Shown: in pieces, positions 1 to 11,188 of the stretch
Layout of the letters: each line of letters opens with the position of its first letter
Numbering within the stretch: the stretch's first letter is position 1
NCBI GenBank assembly: GCA_037176885.1
Contig: JAWWNJ010000084.1
Coordinates: forward strand, 868,001-932,000
Reading direction: 5' to 3'
Length of the DNA stretch: 64,000 bases
Origin: Favolaschia claudopus
Lineage: Eukaryota > Basidiomycota > Agaricomycetes > Agaricales > Mycenaceae
Translations under genes and position numbers: made by a program
The notes under the pieces: generated by a model
Told to the model about the DNA's origin: nothing
Databases searched by the model: none
The model's input: the letters and a program-made list of their open reading frames with translations, nothing else

Positions 1-131
1 ATTTTTAGGGCCATTTTTCCCGTTTTTGTGACTTATTTTCGACATTCGAAAGAGCCCTCGGTGACCCGTGACAGGTACAAAAATTTTCGGCCCTGTGACG
101 CGTGACTTACGAATCGAATGAAATGCTACAG
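1..131. repeat. Right end of a TA-flanked MITE
   Basis: The segment ends in CTACAG followed by TA at 132-133. This is the same terminus seen at 352, 4239 and 39877, usually preceded by a TTACGAAT-TGAA-type block. Only the right end is in the window. It abuts the shortened start of a second copy, so it probably inserted into the TA inside that copy's terminus. Confidence 0.5.
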
Positions 132-352
132 TACGTTCAATTCGTAGGGTCACGGGTCACAGTCCCCAAATCCTACGGAATTTTTCGTAAGCCACAGCGT
201 CACAAGCCAATTTTCGCCTCAAAAATCACGTTTTCGCGCTAGCCGAGGCTTGCCGACGGATCAAATTGCCTTATATCGGTCGGCTACGAAAGGTTCAGGT
301 GTCACAGAGAATTTGGCGATTTTGGGCTTACGAATTGAACGTAATACTACAG
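132..352. repeat. TA-flanked MITE, same family, left terminus interrupted
   Basis: The right end CTACAG (347-352) is followed by TA and preceded by TTACGAATTGAACG. The left end starts directly with CGTTCAATTCGTA, the inverted match to that right end, but lacks the outermost CTGTAGTAT. The missing bases are explained if the preceding copy inserted at the TA inside this terminus. Confidence 0.5.
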
Positions 353-369
353 TAGTCAGCGCGATCGCT

Positions 370-1852
370 ATGCTAACTTCAATCGCGCTACGTCTGCTGG
401 GAATAATGTTGCCGCCCCCGCTGGCTCGAGTGCTACATACTGCGCACAACTTCCATTCTCTCAATCCCCCAACTCAGGCGAATCATTACCAGCCATCTGG
501 GCGGCCAGCCGCTCAACACCGCCAATTCGCTATACCGGAAGAGCAATCGACTATCACGCTTCTGCTCGACACAATTCAAATTTTGCATCAGGACATGTTC
601 GAAATCAAAGACCGCCTGGGGTCGATCGAAACGGCCATATTACAACGTCAATCCCCCACTCCCCCTCGCGGCGTCGCCACCCAACGCGGCGGGAGGATCG
701 CCCGCTCTAAGGGGGCCACTCCACGCATCCCACAGCTCCGCGCGACGGCCAAAACTGTCCCATCACGCACAGTAGCACCAATTCTGATGCCGGCGATGAC
801 GATTCGACCACTGATTTCACCGTGGAGACCGAATGCGAACCTGCGACGACTGCTGATGAAGACGACGGGGCACCAGCCCTCGATAAAGTCGATGTCACCG
901 ATGCAGAACGACGTGCCTTGCAGGTGCGCAGTTTATGGTTCTCTCCTTTTCCTCGCTCCGACCTATACCTGATTCATAGACGTACGTGACTCAAACCTTT
1001 CGCCGTGTCTGCAATGTTATTGGCCGCCACTGGCCCGACACCGATGTCGTCCGCACCAACGCCGTCACTCAAGAAGTTTACCTGACGCCGGTATTTCCCA
1101 AAACTGTCAGGGATCCTCGCAATGCAGCCTTTCTTCACAAAGTTGCCCAGCATGCCTTCGCTGAACTGGAGGTGCGTATTATCTGACTCGATATGATTTG
1201 CATCTCACGGTAACTCACGCAGCATCCGAACAACTGGCCCGAGGGCCTCGATGTCGAGCGCGGACCGTCCTTCGATTTGGCCTACCTCTTGTCCCTTGCC
1301 AAAAAATCATTCAACACTCTCAAAAGAGGATGGAATGAAGTTCAACAAGTTGAAGCTGCTATCAACGCTGACGCGAATCGTCGGAATCATCGTCAGATGA
1401 TGCGGCGCAAGCATGTTTGTTTTCAATTCATGGTCGTACTTATCATGATACTCATTCACGACACCGTCCAGAAAGCCGAATATCTCTTGGCAGTTCTTCA
1501 AGCCTTCGCCGCCGAGCACGGCCTCGATCCGGCGGTGTTGGTTGACGCAATACATGAACAGTATCTGTCAGACGAGGTTTCGGGCCCAGACTCTGATTCC
1601 GGTGAGTCAAAAGACGCCTGGAAGGTTCGGGCTGCTGTTGAAGCTGGACTACCGACCACGCCGGACGTTTTGGCTAAGTTTGAGGTGTTCGAGATACTTG
1701 AGCCGAGCTGGCGTTCTGTCTGGGTATGTTTCCCGCTGATCGCCAAGAGGAGGTGGTTTCTCATCGCTTGCCAGAACTACCACCTCGTTCGTGATGCGCG
1801 CATGGGGCGTGAATCTGTCATGAATTCAGGGATGTCGGGTTTATACTCGTGA
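370..1852 (+). CDS. Multi-exon gene of unknown function
   Basis: I do not recognise the product. Likely exons are about 370-700 (first ATG in its frame at 370), then a frame change, about 711-923, 980-1171, 1223-1414, 1472-1733 and 1775-1852 (TGA). All introns after 923 have GT...AG ends and are about 41-57 nt; from 711 on the phases are consistent. Visible features are an N-terminal heptad-like stretch (IKDRLGSIETAIL), an acidic D/E/T-rich stretch encoded at about 780-900, then a charged region with RRVCNVIGRHWPDTD and WPEGLDVERG. The change between the first two blocks, near 700-735, needs either a small intron or an indel. Residue composition strongly favours the spliced frame over the competing frames. 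The 5' end lies just inside MITE sequence, so the true start may be lost. It could be a transposon-associated protein. Confidence 0.5.
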
Positions 1853-2636
1853 TGCGAATAAGTCACGGGCGCTGCAGTAAAGTTCACTGTGTACACACCT
1901 GAACAAGACAGCTCAAGCTACCAAAGAACAGCCTTGAAGATCTGCCGCCCGAGTACAAGCAAAAACAAAATAGGTTCCCAATCCTTGCATGAACGCCGCC
2001 TGAGACTTGGAGAAATATAAGAGCCTGTTGCCAGTTGCCAGTTGTGCTTCCTTTTGCGGTAACTGGATTGTCGTGACGCAATCATCAGTTGTGACTTGGA
2101 GGCGGTTGTGTGACTAATCACTGGTAACATTTCCCGTCTGAGATTATCCGAAGTCAGATTGTGATTGCCCAAGCTAATTATAAGGGGAATTGTGTTCGAG
2201 ACAATGATACTCCATTGGACTCCCATTCCGCTTTCTTCGGAACAATTGGAATCCAATCTGGTTGTATACAGCTGTTTTACGGTTTTTGTCCGGTTTTTGA
2301 TGGAGTGGGGCATTTCGTTTTTTGTTTACACCTGTATGCCTCCGAGTCGCCGTATGGCTCCACTCTGACCTCAAATTGGGCATTTTGCTCCACCAGTGAA
2401 TGCAGTGGGCTGCGGTTGGCCGGAACCGTGCTCAGGAAAGCTTACAAATCGACTCCGTGGATTTATATAAGTGTTGTCGAACGCCAAGCCATAGACGACG
2501 TCATTGACAGCCGTATGTTGCGGGGCCCAGGGAAAGATCTTTTTGGCAGAAGAGTTTTCAAAGACGGAGACGAGAATGAGAGGCGGGAGATGAGAGGCGA
2601 GAGTCGCCGCCGCCGCGAATTCAAACTCAGTCGGTA
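1853..2636. other. No gene recognised
   Basis: Reading frames here overlap on both strands without codon-like composition or splice-consistent continuation. I see no clear repeat. Confidence 0.4.
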
Positions 2637-3124
2637 TACTGTAGCCTTGTGTATGGGTGAAACGGACTTTCGAGCGTGACCTGAAACGCAAGGCGTGAAA
2701 CCAGAAACGACCTGGGAGTTACGCGCGTCCCCTCAAAAACTTTGAAACGGCTGCAAGAAACAGCTTCAAAATAGTGGCTAGAAACGACAGTTCTCGAGGT
2801 AAATATTGATTTCGAGCTTACAATGACTGCCAGGACCTTCTTATCTGGGTAGAAATTAACTTGAAGCTAGGATTCAAAGGCAAATTTGTCAGTCCCGACC
2901 GTCCCACTGTCAAATACAGGCCAGAAATTCAGCCAGGAGCATTGCTTTGGAATCCAGAAGAAAATTCGAGCAGCAAAAAATAAATTCAGCAGCAAAATTG
3001 GATTTTTTGTCATTTCTGTGTCACGCACCTTTCAGTGAAACCAGCCCTGCGTTTCGCGTGACGATTGAAACGAAACGGAGTCTGCGTGACGCGTTACGTT
3101 TCACCCATACACAAGGCTACAGTA
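2637..3124. mobile_element. TA-flanked MITE (TIR with GTATGGGTGAAAC)
   Basis: A perfect 27-bp inverted repeat spans 2637-2663 and 3098-3124. Each arm reads TA, CTGTAGCC, TTGTGTATGGGTGAAAC. The outer TA dinucleotides are the expected Tc1/mariner-type target duplication. The interior holds repeats such as GAAACG and GTGACGCG and no convincing gene. A sister element is at 45657-46292 and a lone end at 5193-5220. Confidence 0.8.
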
Positions 3125-3602
3125 TTGCCGAAGTTTGAAGAAAAGGACTTTGAAAACTCACCTACGCGTAGATACCGATTTAAAAAAGGGAGCATTCTCA
3201 GTAGCTATAAATCTCTCTTCTCAATTTTTTCTGTATTTGTTTAAGGACTTCCGAACCAGAAAAAAACTACTTTCGGTGCGCAGGCATGTGTGACGGAGAA
3301 AGGCGAGAGAGGCTCGTCAAATCTGACCAAATACATGACAAATCTCCCCCTTTTTTCGTTTCTTTTTTTCTTTATTTTTTTATTTTTGTCCACCGACATC
3401 GCTATCGGGCCTAAATCCGACGTGACGCGCACCACTTGGCACTCAATCGGCAGTGTCCCCCTTCAGCGAGAGGAGGATGCAGATGTTCTGTTGGGATTGG
3501 GATCGTACCGCACCGCCTGTTCCGAGAACCCCGACATCCTCTTTGTTATGCCCACTTGTTCCCTTCCCTACCCCCCTATCCGTCTCCCTCGTTTTCCCTA
3601 TA
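3125..3602. other. No gene; pyrimidine-rich tract
   Basis: No supported coding sequence. A strongly pyrimidine-rich tract lies at about 3345-3390 on the plus strand. Similar tracts occur at about 30560-30610, 41925-41965 and 44345-44390, which hints at a dispersed repeat, but I could not delimit it. Confidence 0.3.
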
Positions 3603-4241
3603 TACTGTAGTATTTCCTTCAATTCGTTTTGTCACTTGTCACAAGCCCCAAAAACGACGAAAATTTTGGCGAGTCACAGTGTCACGAGGGTCTCATACGA
3701 ATGGTCCCCCGAAGTCACACGGATTTTCGCCTGTTTTCGGCCCAAAATGGGGTAAAAAACGAAAATTTTCGCAAGTCACACCGGTCCGGACCTCCATACG
3801 AAAGGTCAGGTTCGTATGAAATGTCACACCTCAAATCGGCTTACAGTTGCGGCAAAATCAAATGTCCCTACCTTAAAAGGAAATTCAAATCAATCTCGCC
3901 CTTTTCCTACCTTATTGGAGGTCTTCGGTCGAACAGAGGATGTACAACGATAGTCTGGCCAAATATATGGTACTACATCGCTTGAGCAAATTTTACTGCG
4001 GCTGTTTCCGCCGTGTTTGCCTCAGATTGTATTCAGATAGCCAACCACTCGCTACTGGGAGAAATCAAAACATTGAAAGTTCAGGGTAGGTCCTAGATGT
4101 CTCCTCATTCTTTATATCACCAGCAATCTGCTTCAAAGTATGTGTGATTGGGCAAAAGGTCGGGTTTGATTTGAATTTCCTTTTATGGTAGGGACATTTG
4201 ATTTTGCCGCAACTGTACGAATTGAACAAAATACTACAGTA
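3603..4241. mobile_element. Outer TA-flanked MITE, split by a second MITE
   Basis: The left end CTGTAGTATTTCCTTCAATTCG starts at 3605 after TA. The right end is the inverted match ending CTACAG at 4239 before TA. The insertion of the inner MITE splits it at 3844. A related right end without the insertion occurs at 39815-39877, where the sequence across the site reads CGGCTTACAAATTGAAC. That copy serves as an empty site and confirms a TA duplication. Confidence 0.7.
3842..4217. mobile_element. Inner MITE, CAGTTGCGGC family
   Basis: The terminal inverted repeats are about 50 bp: CAGTTGCGGCAAAATCAAAT at 3844 and its inverted match ending at 4215, flanked by TA on both sides. It belongs to the same family as 30693-31063, which starts CAGTGGCGGC. 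It carries no coding capacity. Confidence 0.8.
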
Positions 4242-5190
4242 TTACCCGTATCGACGCAAGAGGTACGCGCCGGCAAAAGCCGAGGCACAGCCTTGGGAGG
4301 GAGGGGGGTCGGCGACCTCTTATTTCACTTTTTGGACAAAGCTGTAGAATGCTTCAAAAGTGCGTTTGGGAGAGTCAAAGGAAAAAAGTTGTGAAAATGC
4401 CAATTGATTACCTAATATTACCTAATATTAAATACTGCGGTTGTTGCCGTGAATGCCGACCTGGGAAGCCTTTGTACGAAACGGTTTGAAAACGCACAAG
4501 AATTGAACAGAATCACATTGTTGGTACTTTGGAGCCTAAACCACGACTTACGAGGCAGTTTTTGGGTCAAAAGATCCGTTGGCCGTGCGAAACCTGGCAG
4601 AGAATTACTGCATTAGGTAGATTTACATAAGCATTACGTAGGGAGGGAGGGTCGCCAGACCCTTAATCCACTTTTCCGACGTTGTGTCAAAGATTTTAAG
4701 AGTGCGTACCTCTTGTATCGACGTAGTCTTGCCTTGCCTTTGTATCCCCCCGACGCATTCTTGCTGACTCGAATATATCTATCATTGGCTGTATTTGCTC
4801 GACCTGAACTTCCACATGTTCAAGAGCGAGCCAGAACGTTCATCTGTGCTGTCGATATACGCTGACCATCTATGGTTTGCCTTCGTGTCCGTCCTGCTCC
4901 TCAGCATCATGAACCAAAGGGTTCCTGTCAACTGAATGTCCCGACTCCCCCAAGAGAGAGACAACTCAGATGAAGGTGCTTCAGCTCCAAACATAGCTCC
5001 AAATGCTGCATACCCTGCAGTATTTTATGTCTCTTTCCGTTGCGAAGCACGGGTACCACCACTAGTACCAATACAGTGCTACACCTCTGAGCAAGAAATT
5101 GAATCTGCCACTTCGCGGGATTGAACCACGTGCCCGCGACATTATTGGGTCAAACTCAATAGCGTTTTCACGCCTAGCGTTTCAAGTCAC
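4242..5190. other. No gene recognised
   Basis: I found no spliced gene. There are short local duplications (CCTAATATTA twice at about 4412-4431) and two similar blocks, about 4276-4330 and 4640-4690, that share GGGAGG and a CACTTTT-type motif and may be fragments of one repeat. Confidence 0.3.
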
Positions 5191-5192
5191 TC

Positions 5193-5220
5193 GGTTTCAC
5201 CCATACACAAGGCTACAGTA
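5193..5220. repeat. Lone MITE terminus (GTATGGGTGAAAC family)
   Basis: This matches the 27-bp right terminus of the element at 2637-3124 and is followed at once by GTCTCGG, the interior of another repeat. No matching left end was found upstream, so the rest of the MITE is gone. Confidence 0.6.
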
Positions 5221-5392
5221 GTCTCGGATACCCAGACGTTCCTCCGCATTCCGTGTAGCCGGGGCTCTTTCCTTATATAGTGAATGCAGGACATTTTTGA
5301 CAGTTGATTGATCTTTGAGCCTGGGAGAATTTTTGGGCGGAGAAACGTCTGGGCCAATCAACCTGGTGTCACCTATACCATCACTCCTCCTC
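5221..5392 (+). repeat. Left copy of an inverted repeat pair flanking the helicase
   Basis: The roughly 170-bp sequence starting GTCTCGGATACCCAGACG and ending GGTGTCACCTATACCAT recurs in inverted orientation at 6166-6356. Shared blocks include ACAGTTGATTGATCTTTGAG. Each copy also contains an internal inverted CAGACGT motif, so the unit may itself be a small MITE. Confidence 0.65.
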
Positions 5393-5443
5393 TCACATTA
5401 ATTTGCGCGTCGACGCGTCTCTCTCGGCCGGGAGCCTTGGGGA

Positions 5444-6165
5444 ATGCCTCCGGACAATGAAGGAAGGCATCCTGCCCTCCGTCAACGCTCGGCTGCGGTC
5501 CTCGAGGATGCCCGGCTGTGGGCTGCTACTGAATATGGCTACGATTCGAAACGCGTTCGTGCGGTGATGAATGACACTTTGAGGACTCGAGCCAACTACG
5601 ACGCGCACGCTTGGCAACTCGATGTCGCCGAGGCCTTGCTTCTTCGTGTAGACTGTCTCGTTATCGCCGGCACGGGCTCTGGGAAGACTACCCCATTGCT
5701 TCTTCCGCTCTTGCTACCCGAGAACAAGGGCAAGTTTGCTCTAATTGTTTCTCCCTTATTATCTCTTCAAGCTGAACAAGTAAGTCACATTTCTGTCCTG
5801 CCATGCATGTTTAATGGACTCGCAGGCCGGAAAATTCAATCATGTAAATGTGCGTTCTGTTGCAGTCAACAACGAGACAATGGGCAAAGAAATGTTGAAG
5901 GTGTGTCGCAGTCTCTTCTTCCCCTTTCTCTCTAATCTTTGTTGCAATGTAGCGCCTCAAAGCAAACAGTCCCGACGCCGCGCTGCAAGCTATATTTGCT
6001 GGTCCAGAGATGATTATGGAGAATGAGGCTTTCAACGCATGGATTCGCTCGAAAGCCGCTCTTGAGCGTGTCCTCTTTGTCGCCGTTGACGAAGCCCACC
6101 TTGTACGTCTCTGGGCAAAGTTTCGGGGCGGAAGGCAGTTTCGCGAGCAAAGCATTCTGACACTG
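5444..6165 (+). pseudogene. RecQ-like DEAH helicase, N-terminal fragment
   Basis: Helicases of this type unwind DNA using ATP. The spliced model has exon 1 at 5444-5779 (ATG), exon 2 at 5826-5900 and exon 3 from 5953; both introns are short with GT...AG ends and phases fit. Exon 1 carries the P-loop AGTGSGKT at about residues 78-85 and motif Ia-like IVSPLLSLQAEQ. Exon 3 carries the Walker B/DEAH-type box VAVDEAHLV, followed by LWAKFRG, which resembles the W..FR pattern after the DEAH box in RecQ proteins. The frame then runs into repeat DNA near 6166, so the second RecA lobe and any RQC/HRDC region are missing. A possible piece of the C-terminus lies at 6402-6757. The family call is from motifs only. 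Confidence 0.7.
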
Positions 6166-6356
6166 GGTAATGGTAGGTGACACCACATCGATCAACTCAG
6201 ACGTCTCCAAGCCTTTTAATTTTCCCAGGCTCAAAGATCAATCAACTGTTAAAGATATCCTGCATTCACTATATATGGTAACACCTCCGACCTCTGATTT
6301 CCGCAACACGGATTGCGAGGAGACGTCTGGGTATCCGAGACTAGGCTACAGTATTT
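6166..6356 (-). repeat. Right copy of the inverted repeat pair
   Basis: This is the reverse complement of 5221-5392 with scattered differences. It ends GAGACTAGGCTACAG before TA. The helicase reading frame ends where this copy begins. A short relic of the same terminus occurs at 59769-59791. Confidence 0.65.
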
Positions 6357-6401
6357 CAAAGACGTGATTGATTGGTTCAATTGATTGTAATCTCAATCTG
6401 T

Positions 6402-6757
6402 ATTGGCTGCACGATCCTCGCCGCGTCATATGCACCTGGGACCCCGGTAAGAGTCCAGAGAGCGCAAACGATGCTCTGCTCGTCAGCCTCCAGGCGCTCA
6501 AAGCTGAGTGAGCTGATTCGTGCGAGCGCACAGTCACATTTTGAATGTTTTCCACAGATCCCAAGCTTGCAGCGGAGATTGCGGGAAAATGCTGCTCATG
6601 TGATCAAATGAACAGCGGGGGAGACGCAGAGAACGTACCAACCAAACGGTTCAAGCTGACAGCTTTGGGGCGGGGAACCGGTCCGTTTGTGTGTGAACTA
6701 GACCTTGTGATTGTTCCCGGCAGCGCACAAGATGCCGAAGCAGTAACATCTGCTTGA
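6402..6757 (+). pseudogene. Possible helicase C-terminal remnant
   Basis: Two blocks look protein-like but cannot be spliced cleanly: one frame beginning YWLHDPRRVICTWDPGKSP (about 6402-6510), and one with PKLAAEIAGKCCSCDQ, then PTKRFKLT, ending in TGA at 6757. The CCxxC motif resembles the cysteine cluster at the C-terminus of some RecQ-like fungal helicases. The position just beyond the disrupted helicase supports a link. This is inference. Confidence 0.3.
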
Positions 6758-6760
6758 TGC

Positions 6761-7756
6761 ATGGGAGGGGATGTCCTGTAGATACATAAGGAAGGGATGA
6801 TTTCCAGTTGAAGCTCATACTCGCTCCCAGCTTCACAGTCACCTTGCTGCGTTGGCTCAGTGGATGTGCCTGATGATGAACAAATATCGGGATATATGGG
6901 TGCTGCCACCTCTGGCGTTCCATTATCAAGATATTTGGCAATTCAAGGAGACTCCGCATGTCGCGCACCAATGTAGGGAGGTAGGGAGTCTGGCTTTCTA
7001 TATGGAGGTGGGGCTTCCTCCTCCGCAGGTATGTCGTATCTTCGCTCTCCAGGTAGCACAAGGTTTCCCTCGAAAGAAACTCCTCATCGCATCCTGAGCG
7101 CTAGAGGAAACACTCACCGACTTGATTCTCGTTATGGTGACAAGAGCACAAAAAACACCCAACTTGGTTGATACGGTTTCGAAGGCAGTCATTGTGCCCA
7201 ACAGCCAAGTGGCGAGCAAGGTGGCAAGCGTTCGCAGATTGTTCGCAGACGAAGCCTTCCGGTCCCTTCTTCAGCCGGGAAGTTCCGTGGCAGCGAGAGC
7301 GGCCAAACAAACTTCTGACGGCACCATACGACCTGTCACGGTACACAGAAGAAGGGTTTTGATCTTCCTTCCTCTTCGATTTGTATTATCGGTTGTTGAC
7401 GATTCTGTCAACGGCGTTGGGCGGCTTCACAGGTAGATGTAAGTTGGTTCAAATATGCATTCGAGCATGCTGAAAGGCTCTTATGCGCTCCCCGAGAAGC
7501 CCAAGATGCTCCCTTGCCGCGTTGAAAGCGACGAATAGCAGACTCGGCAGGTGGTGGAGCCGAGGTTGCATGAGTAAGCACAGAGTATTGTCGCCTGCAT
7601 TGCAGTTTCGGGTATTTGTAAGTAAGTTAAATATGGGACGCAGCTACCGCAGCTATTCGGCAGGGCCAATGAAGAGCTAATAAGTTACCCGAGCTGGATG
7701 AAGCATTTTTGCCTGAGAACCGAGGGCACCGTCCTTCTATGGATGAATATACATAC
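6761..7756. other. No gene recognised
   Basis: Overlapping frames on both strands look like chance. I see no repeat boundary or splice-consistent gene. Confidence 0.3.
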
Positions 7757-8069
7757 CCTCCAACTCCCGGATGAAGGATGAACCCCCAAACCCACGCCCT
7801 TCCGTATGTGGGAAGCCGGTCTAAATATCGTAATTACGCAGTTGCAGTAAAACCGCAGTCCCATTCACTTCGCCCGGTGTGTTACGCGAGGTTACACGCG
7901 GCGCTCACTTCTACTGAGGAATAGTTGTTACCAAGCTTCCCGACAACTCCCGGATGAAGGATGAATCTGAATGAACCCCAAACCCACGCCCTGTCTGTCT
8001 GTGGGAAGCCGGTCTCCTCAAATATCGCCCGACGCAAGTTACACGCGGCGCTAACGCGGCGCTCACTTC
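7757..8069 (+). repeat. Direct repeat, two units, period about 187 bp
   Basis: Both units start with CAACTCCCGGATGAAGGATG (about 7757 and 7944), continue through CAAACCCACGCCCT and GTGGGAAGCCGGTCT, and end with GTTACACGCGGCGCT. Spacing differs slightly because of small indels. Confidence 0.65.
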
Positions 8070-8266
8070 CAAGAGGCTGGAATACTCCCTTCCCGGCCAG
8101 TTCCTCCCTGCCAAAAATGTCGTATGTGGACCATGGTCTACATAGGAGGGGAAGCTTGCGTAAATCTGTGTAAAGTGTTTAGACGAGTAAACGAACTCCT
8201 TCCTCGTGTTCCGCCTTGTGAGGGCTGTTGGCACAATAAAATTCAAGATTACCATACAATCGCTGC

Positions 8267-9385
8267 TACAGTGCCGGACACGCAAAGTCGACAATGTTGA
8301 TTGCCGGCGAACGGGAATTTTGGGGATAAATCTGACTTCAGATAGGACCTCTGACTATACGGTCGGACCCTAGATCCCGGTTCGGACAATTTCTCTGGGA
8401 TTCGGCCCAAAATGCGACATCCGGTTCGGACAAAATCTGCCCTCCTGGCGGTGGGTGCCTACATCCTCGTTCGGACAAAATGTCGGACATCAAGGGTTAT
8501 CGAGCAAATTTTTACCAGCAATTTCGGCCGATCCACGCTGGAACTGGCGAAATTGGATGGAATCTGATCCCCGCACGCGATTCCGACGCGTTTTGAGCTG
8601 TTTTGAACGATTTTCGACGATTTTTGATGAAGTCACGCATAAAATTGCCGATTTGGGGACATTACGTCAAGCCCGGCTAGATCCGGTTCGGACAATTTCT
8701 CGCCAAAACGCCCAAAATTGGTTCGGACAATTTCTCCTCATTTTGGCCTGGCCGGGATCTAGCCTCCAAAGGGATTGTCAGAGGTCCTCTTCAGATTCGG
8801 ATTTGCCGACCCCTGAAAAGCTCAAAAAACTACCTCCGAAGTTTTTCCCACAACATTTTGGCTGTGGCCAAATTTTTGAGGTCAAAAATCGAAACTGTGT
8901 GTACCCCTTTTGAGCTCCGAGCGCAAAATTCAGGTGTAAGTGGAAGGGCGACGGCCTGAACTACAATCTGGGCGGTAATCCGTGCAAATTTTCAGCACCA
9001 ACCCACGGCAGCGGCACGGCATGGTGGCCGGCAAGCATTTGACAGTGATAGAATTGATCAACATGATGTAAGTTGTCCAAATACGGCGATGTTTCCCAAG
9101 GAATTTGTGCCAAAACGGCTCGTGAAATTGCTTTGATGTTATCAGGGACAGAACCAGCTCAATTAACGGAGTCGATTGCGCTATGTTTCGTAATTTTCCC
9201 ATGAAATCTCGGTGTTCGGCCAAAATTTTGGGGTCAATTTTGTTTGATTTTGAGTTTTGGGGAAATCGCCTCGTGCAAAACCGTTGTTCGGGTCTGTTTA
9301 CACAGAAAACTAACCGCCTGGGCATGTGTCACACCTTCTATAAATGGAAGATCAAAGTTGTCGACTTTGCGTGTCCGGCACTGTA
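8267..9385. mobile_element. Tc1/mariner-like non-autonomous element
   Basis: The inverted termini are CAGTGCCGGACACGCAAAG at 8269 and its complement ending at 9383, about 27-30 bp, each flanked by TA. The 1.1-kb interior has no transposase and contains a nested element (8330-8800). A lone terminus of this family is at 59661-59690. Confidence 0.75.
8330..8800. mobile_element. Nested MITE with reiterated TTCGGACAA
   Basis: The degenerate inverted termini share AGGACCTCTGAC and CTAGATCCCGG, about 50 bp each. The motif GTTCGGACAA recurs five times inside (about 8380, 8413, 8470, 8686, 8720), as expected for repeated transposase-binding sites. It is related to 12283-12520. Confidence 0.55.
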
Positions 9386-10476
9386 CGCAATACATAGAAT
9401 GTTTTTTTTTGTGCAGTGTCCAGAATATGCAGGTGTGTCTGAATTTTGTGACCAATAAAAATTCTCAAACCCAAAATCTAGGTCCACCGGTACAAGGTTT
9501 CGGTTGCAATTTCTGAAAGGAATAGCATTCCGCTCCCCTTTTCTCCTTGAGCGATTGCAAAAGCTACACTTAAAATGAGCTGGGACACGCACCGGACATA
9601 GCCGTCATGTTATGTCAATGGCTGGCCAACGGTTCCGGAAGCTCCGCGGTCCGAACACGAATGATTTCTTTCGTTCTCAATCTATACTGCACCAAACAAC
9701 GCCGTTAAACGACATGTATTGTACTAGGACTCGGCGGCGGTGTTTCCCGCACATTGATCCGCCGCTTTTCGAATTTCTTTTCACAAATAAGACCGTTGCG
9801 CGCTTCTCTCGTCATCTCTCACTCAAGCGGCGACAATCAGCATGGGCCTCTCACGTCGGACATCCCGGCGTGTCCCACAAGAAAATGTGGCCTTGGATTT
9901 CCATGGGACACGCGCAAATTGGCTGGGCGCCTCTAGCGCTGTGTTGGAATCAAATTTTGCCCTGTGAGAAATGTGAGATTGAAACACCCCCCCGCGTTAA
10001 ATAACAAGGGTAGATTTAAGTAGCCGGATCAAGGAGTCAGGACACCTCACAGCCGCGTTTTCTCAGTTTATTGACCCAATAAGTTAGGTCGAGAATGCTA
10101 AGATTCTTGATAGGTTTCACGGGGCCATGAACGGATTCATTTGCGTAACATTTATGGACCCTCGAAATCTATCGATAAATCTTTCACTAAACCTTAAAAA
10201 TTTAGATACACTTAAAGGCCAAGGAATCAAGGCAGCAGCCAATGAAATCTCTCCATTTCTGGTTTATTGGGACAATAATTCAAAAAGAATTTGTAGGGTT
10301 TAGCAATGCATTTATCGATGCATTTCAAGAACTCATAAATGATGCAGATAATCATCCGTTTCCAGCCTGCTGAAATCTACGAAGAATCTTAGTGTTCTCG
10401 AGCTAACTTATCGGCCCCATAAATTTCGGAAACACCGCTGTGCCTTTCGCCAACGTGTCCGTCACGTGTTGTGATG
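9386..10476. other. No gene recognised
   Basis: I see no supported coding sequence. AT content rises at about 10080-10330. Confidence 0.3.
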
Positions 10477-10850
10477 TTACATTGTCTTCAACTTCTCCCT
10501 GACCCAGTCCACTATCTCTTCATTCGTACCATCTGGAAGTTCACGCCGCGCAATCTCTATGGCGCACTGAGAGGACAGCAACTCGGCCCTGCGAAGTCAA
10601 CATGTAACTCGTGGTCAGGGTCTCAGGGACTCACTTTGATGCTCTTTTCTTGGCTTCCACGGTACTATAGCCCCAGAAGACGTGGATGACCTTTTGAATG
10701 CGATCTCCCAATGCTGAACAAGTCAGTGATCGTTTTTCATCCAGCAAGAACTAAGAACTCACGAAAGCAACTCTGTAGGTATCCCATCCACCAACCTTTG
10801 ACTTTGGAGATCCATCGTCGTACAGGACATGCAACGGGTGAGGATTGGGG
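10477..10850 (-). pseudogene. Fragment of a multi-exon gene, unknown product
   Basis: On the minus strand, blocks at about 10850-10763, 10713-10635 and 10588-10477 are separated by GT...AG introns of about 46-49 nt. The last two join in frame through a lysine codon and give a natural-looking C-terminus with IQKVIHVFWGYSTVEAKKRA and IVDWVREKLKTM before TAA at 10477-10479. The first block (YDDGSPKSKVGGWDTYRVAF) does not join in phase, so an indel or wrong splice site is likely. I do not recognise the family. Confidence 0.4.
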
Positions 10851-11188
10851 TATTTATCCTGTAAACCTTAACACGTGTTTGCCAGCTTATTGCAGGCAGG
10901 TAGCCGCCGGCACGGTGGCGGAGTGCATGTGCCGATGTCGTTTCGGGGTTGGAGATAACAATAGATTGATTCCTATCCGAGTCGGCGGTGCATTACCTCC
11001 ATTTAGCCTCTCTTTCCTATAGACCTGTCAACTGCTGCGCCCGGAAATGAACGGCGCTGAAGAACAGAACATCCTTGGAACATCCTGTGATCAACACGAC
11101 TGCGGCAACAGCAGTGGAATCAGCACATAAGTGAAACGCCGGTATTCGACGTTGGCCGCAAGGGACCTCCGAGTCGTGCCATTACCAT

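Noticed and set aside
5110..5150. Minus-strand GGTTCAATCCC, possible tRNA
   Set aside because: The pairing is a local CGCGGG hairpin; no other tRNA arms.
8455..8913. 152-codon plus-strand frame
   Set aside because: It consists of repeated TTCGGACAA words inside a MITE.
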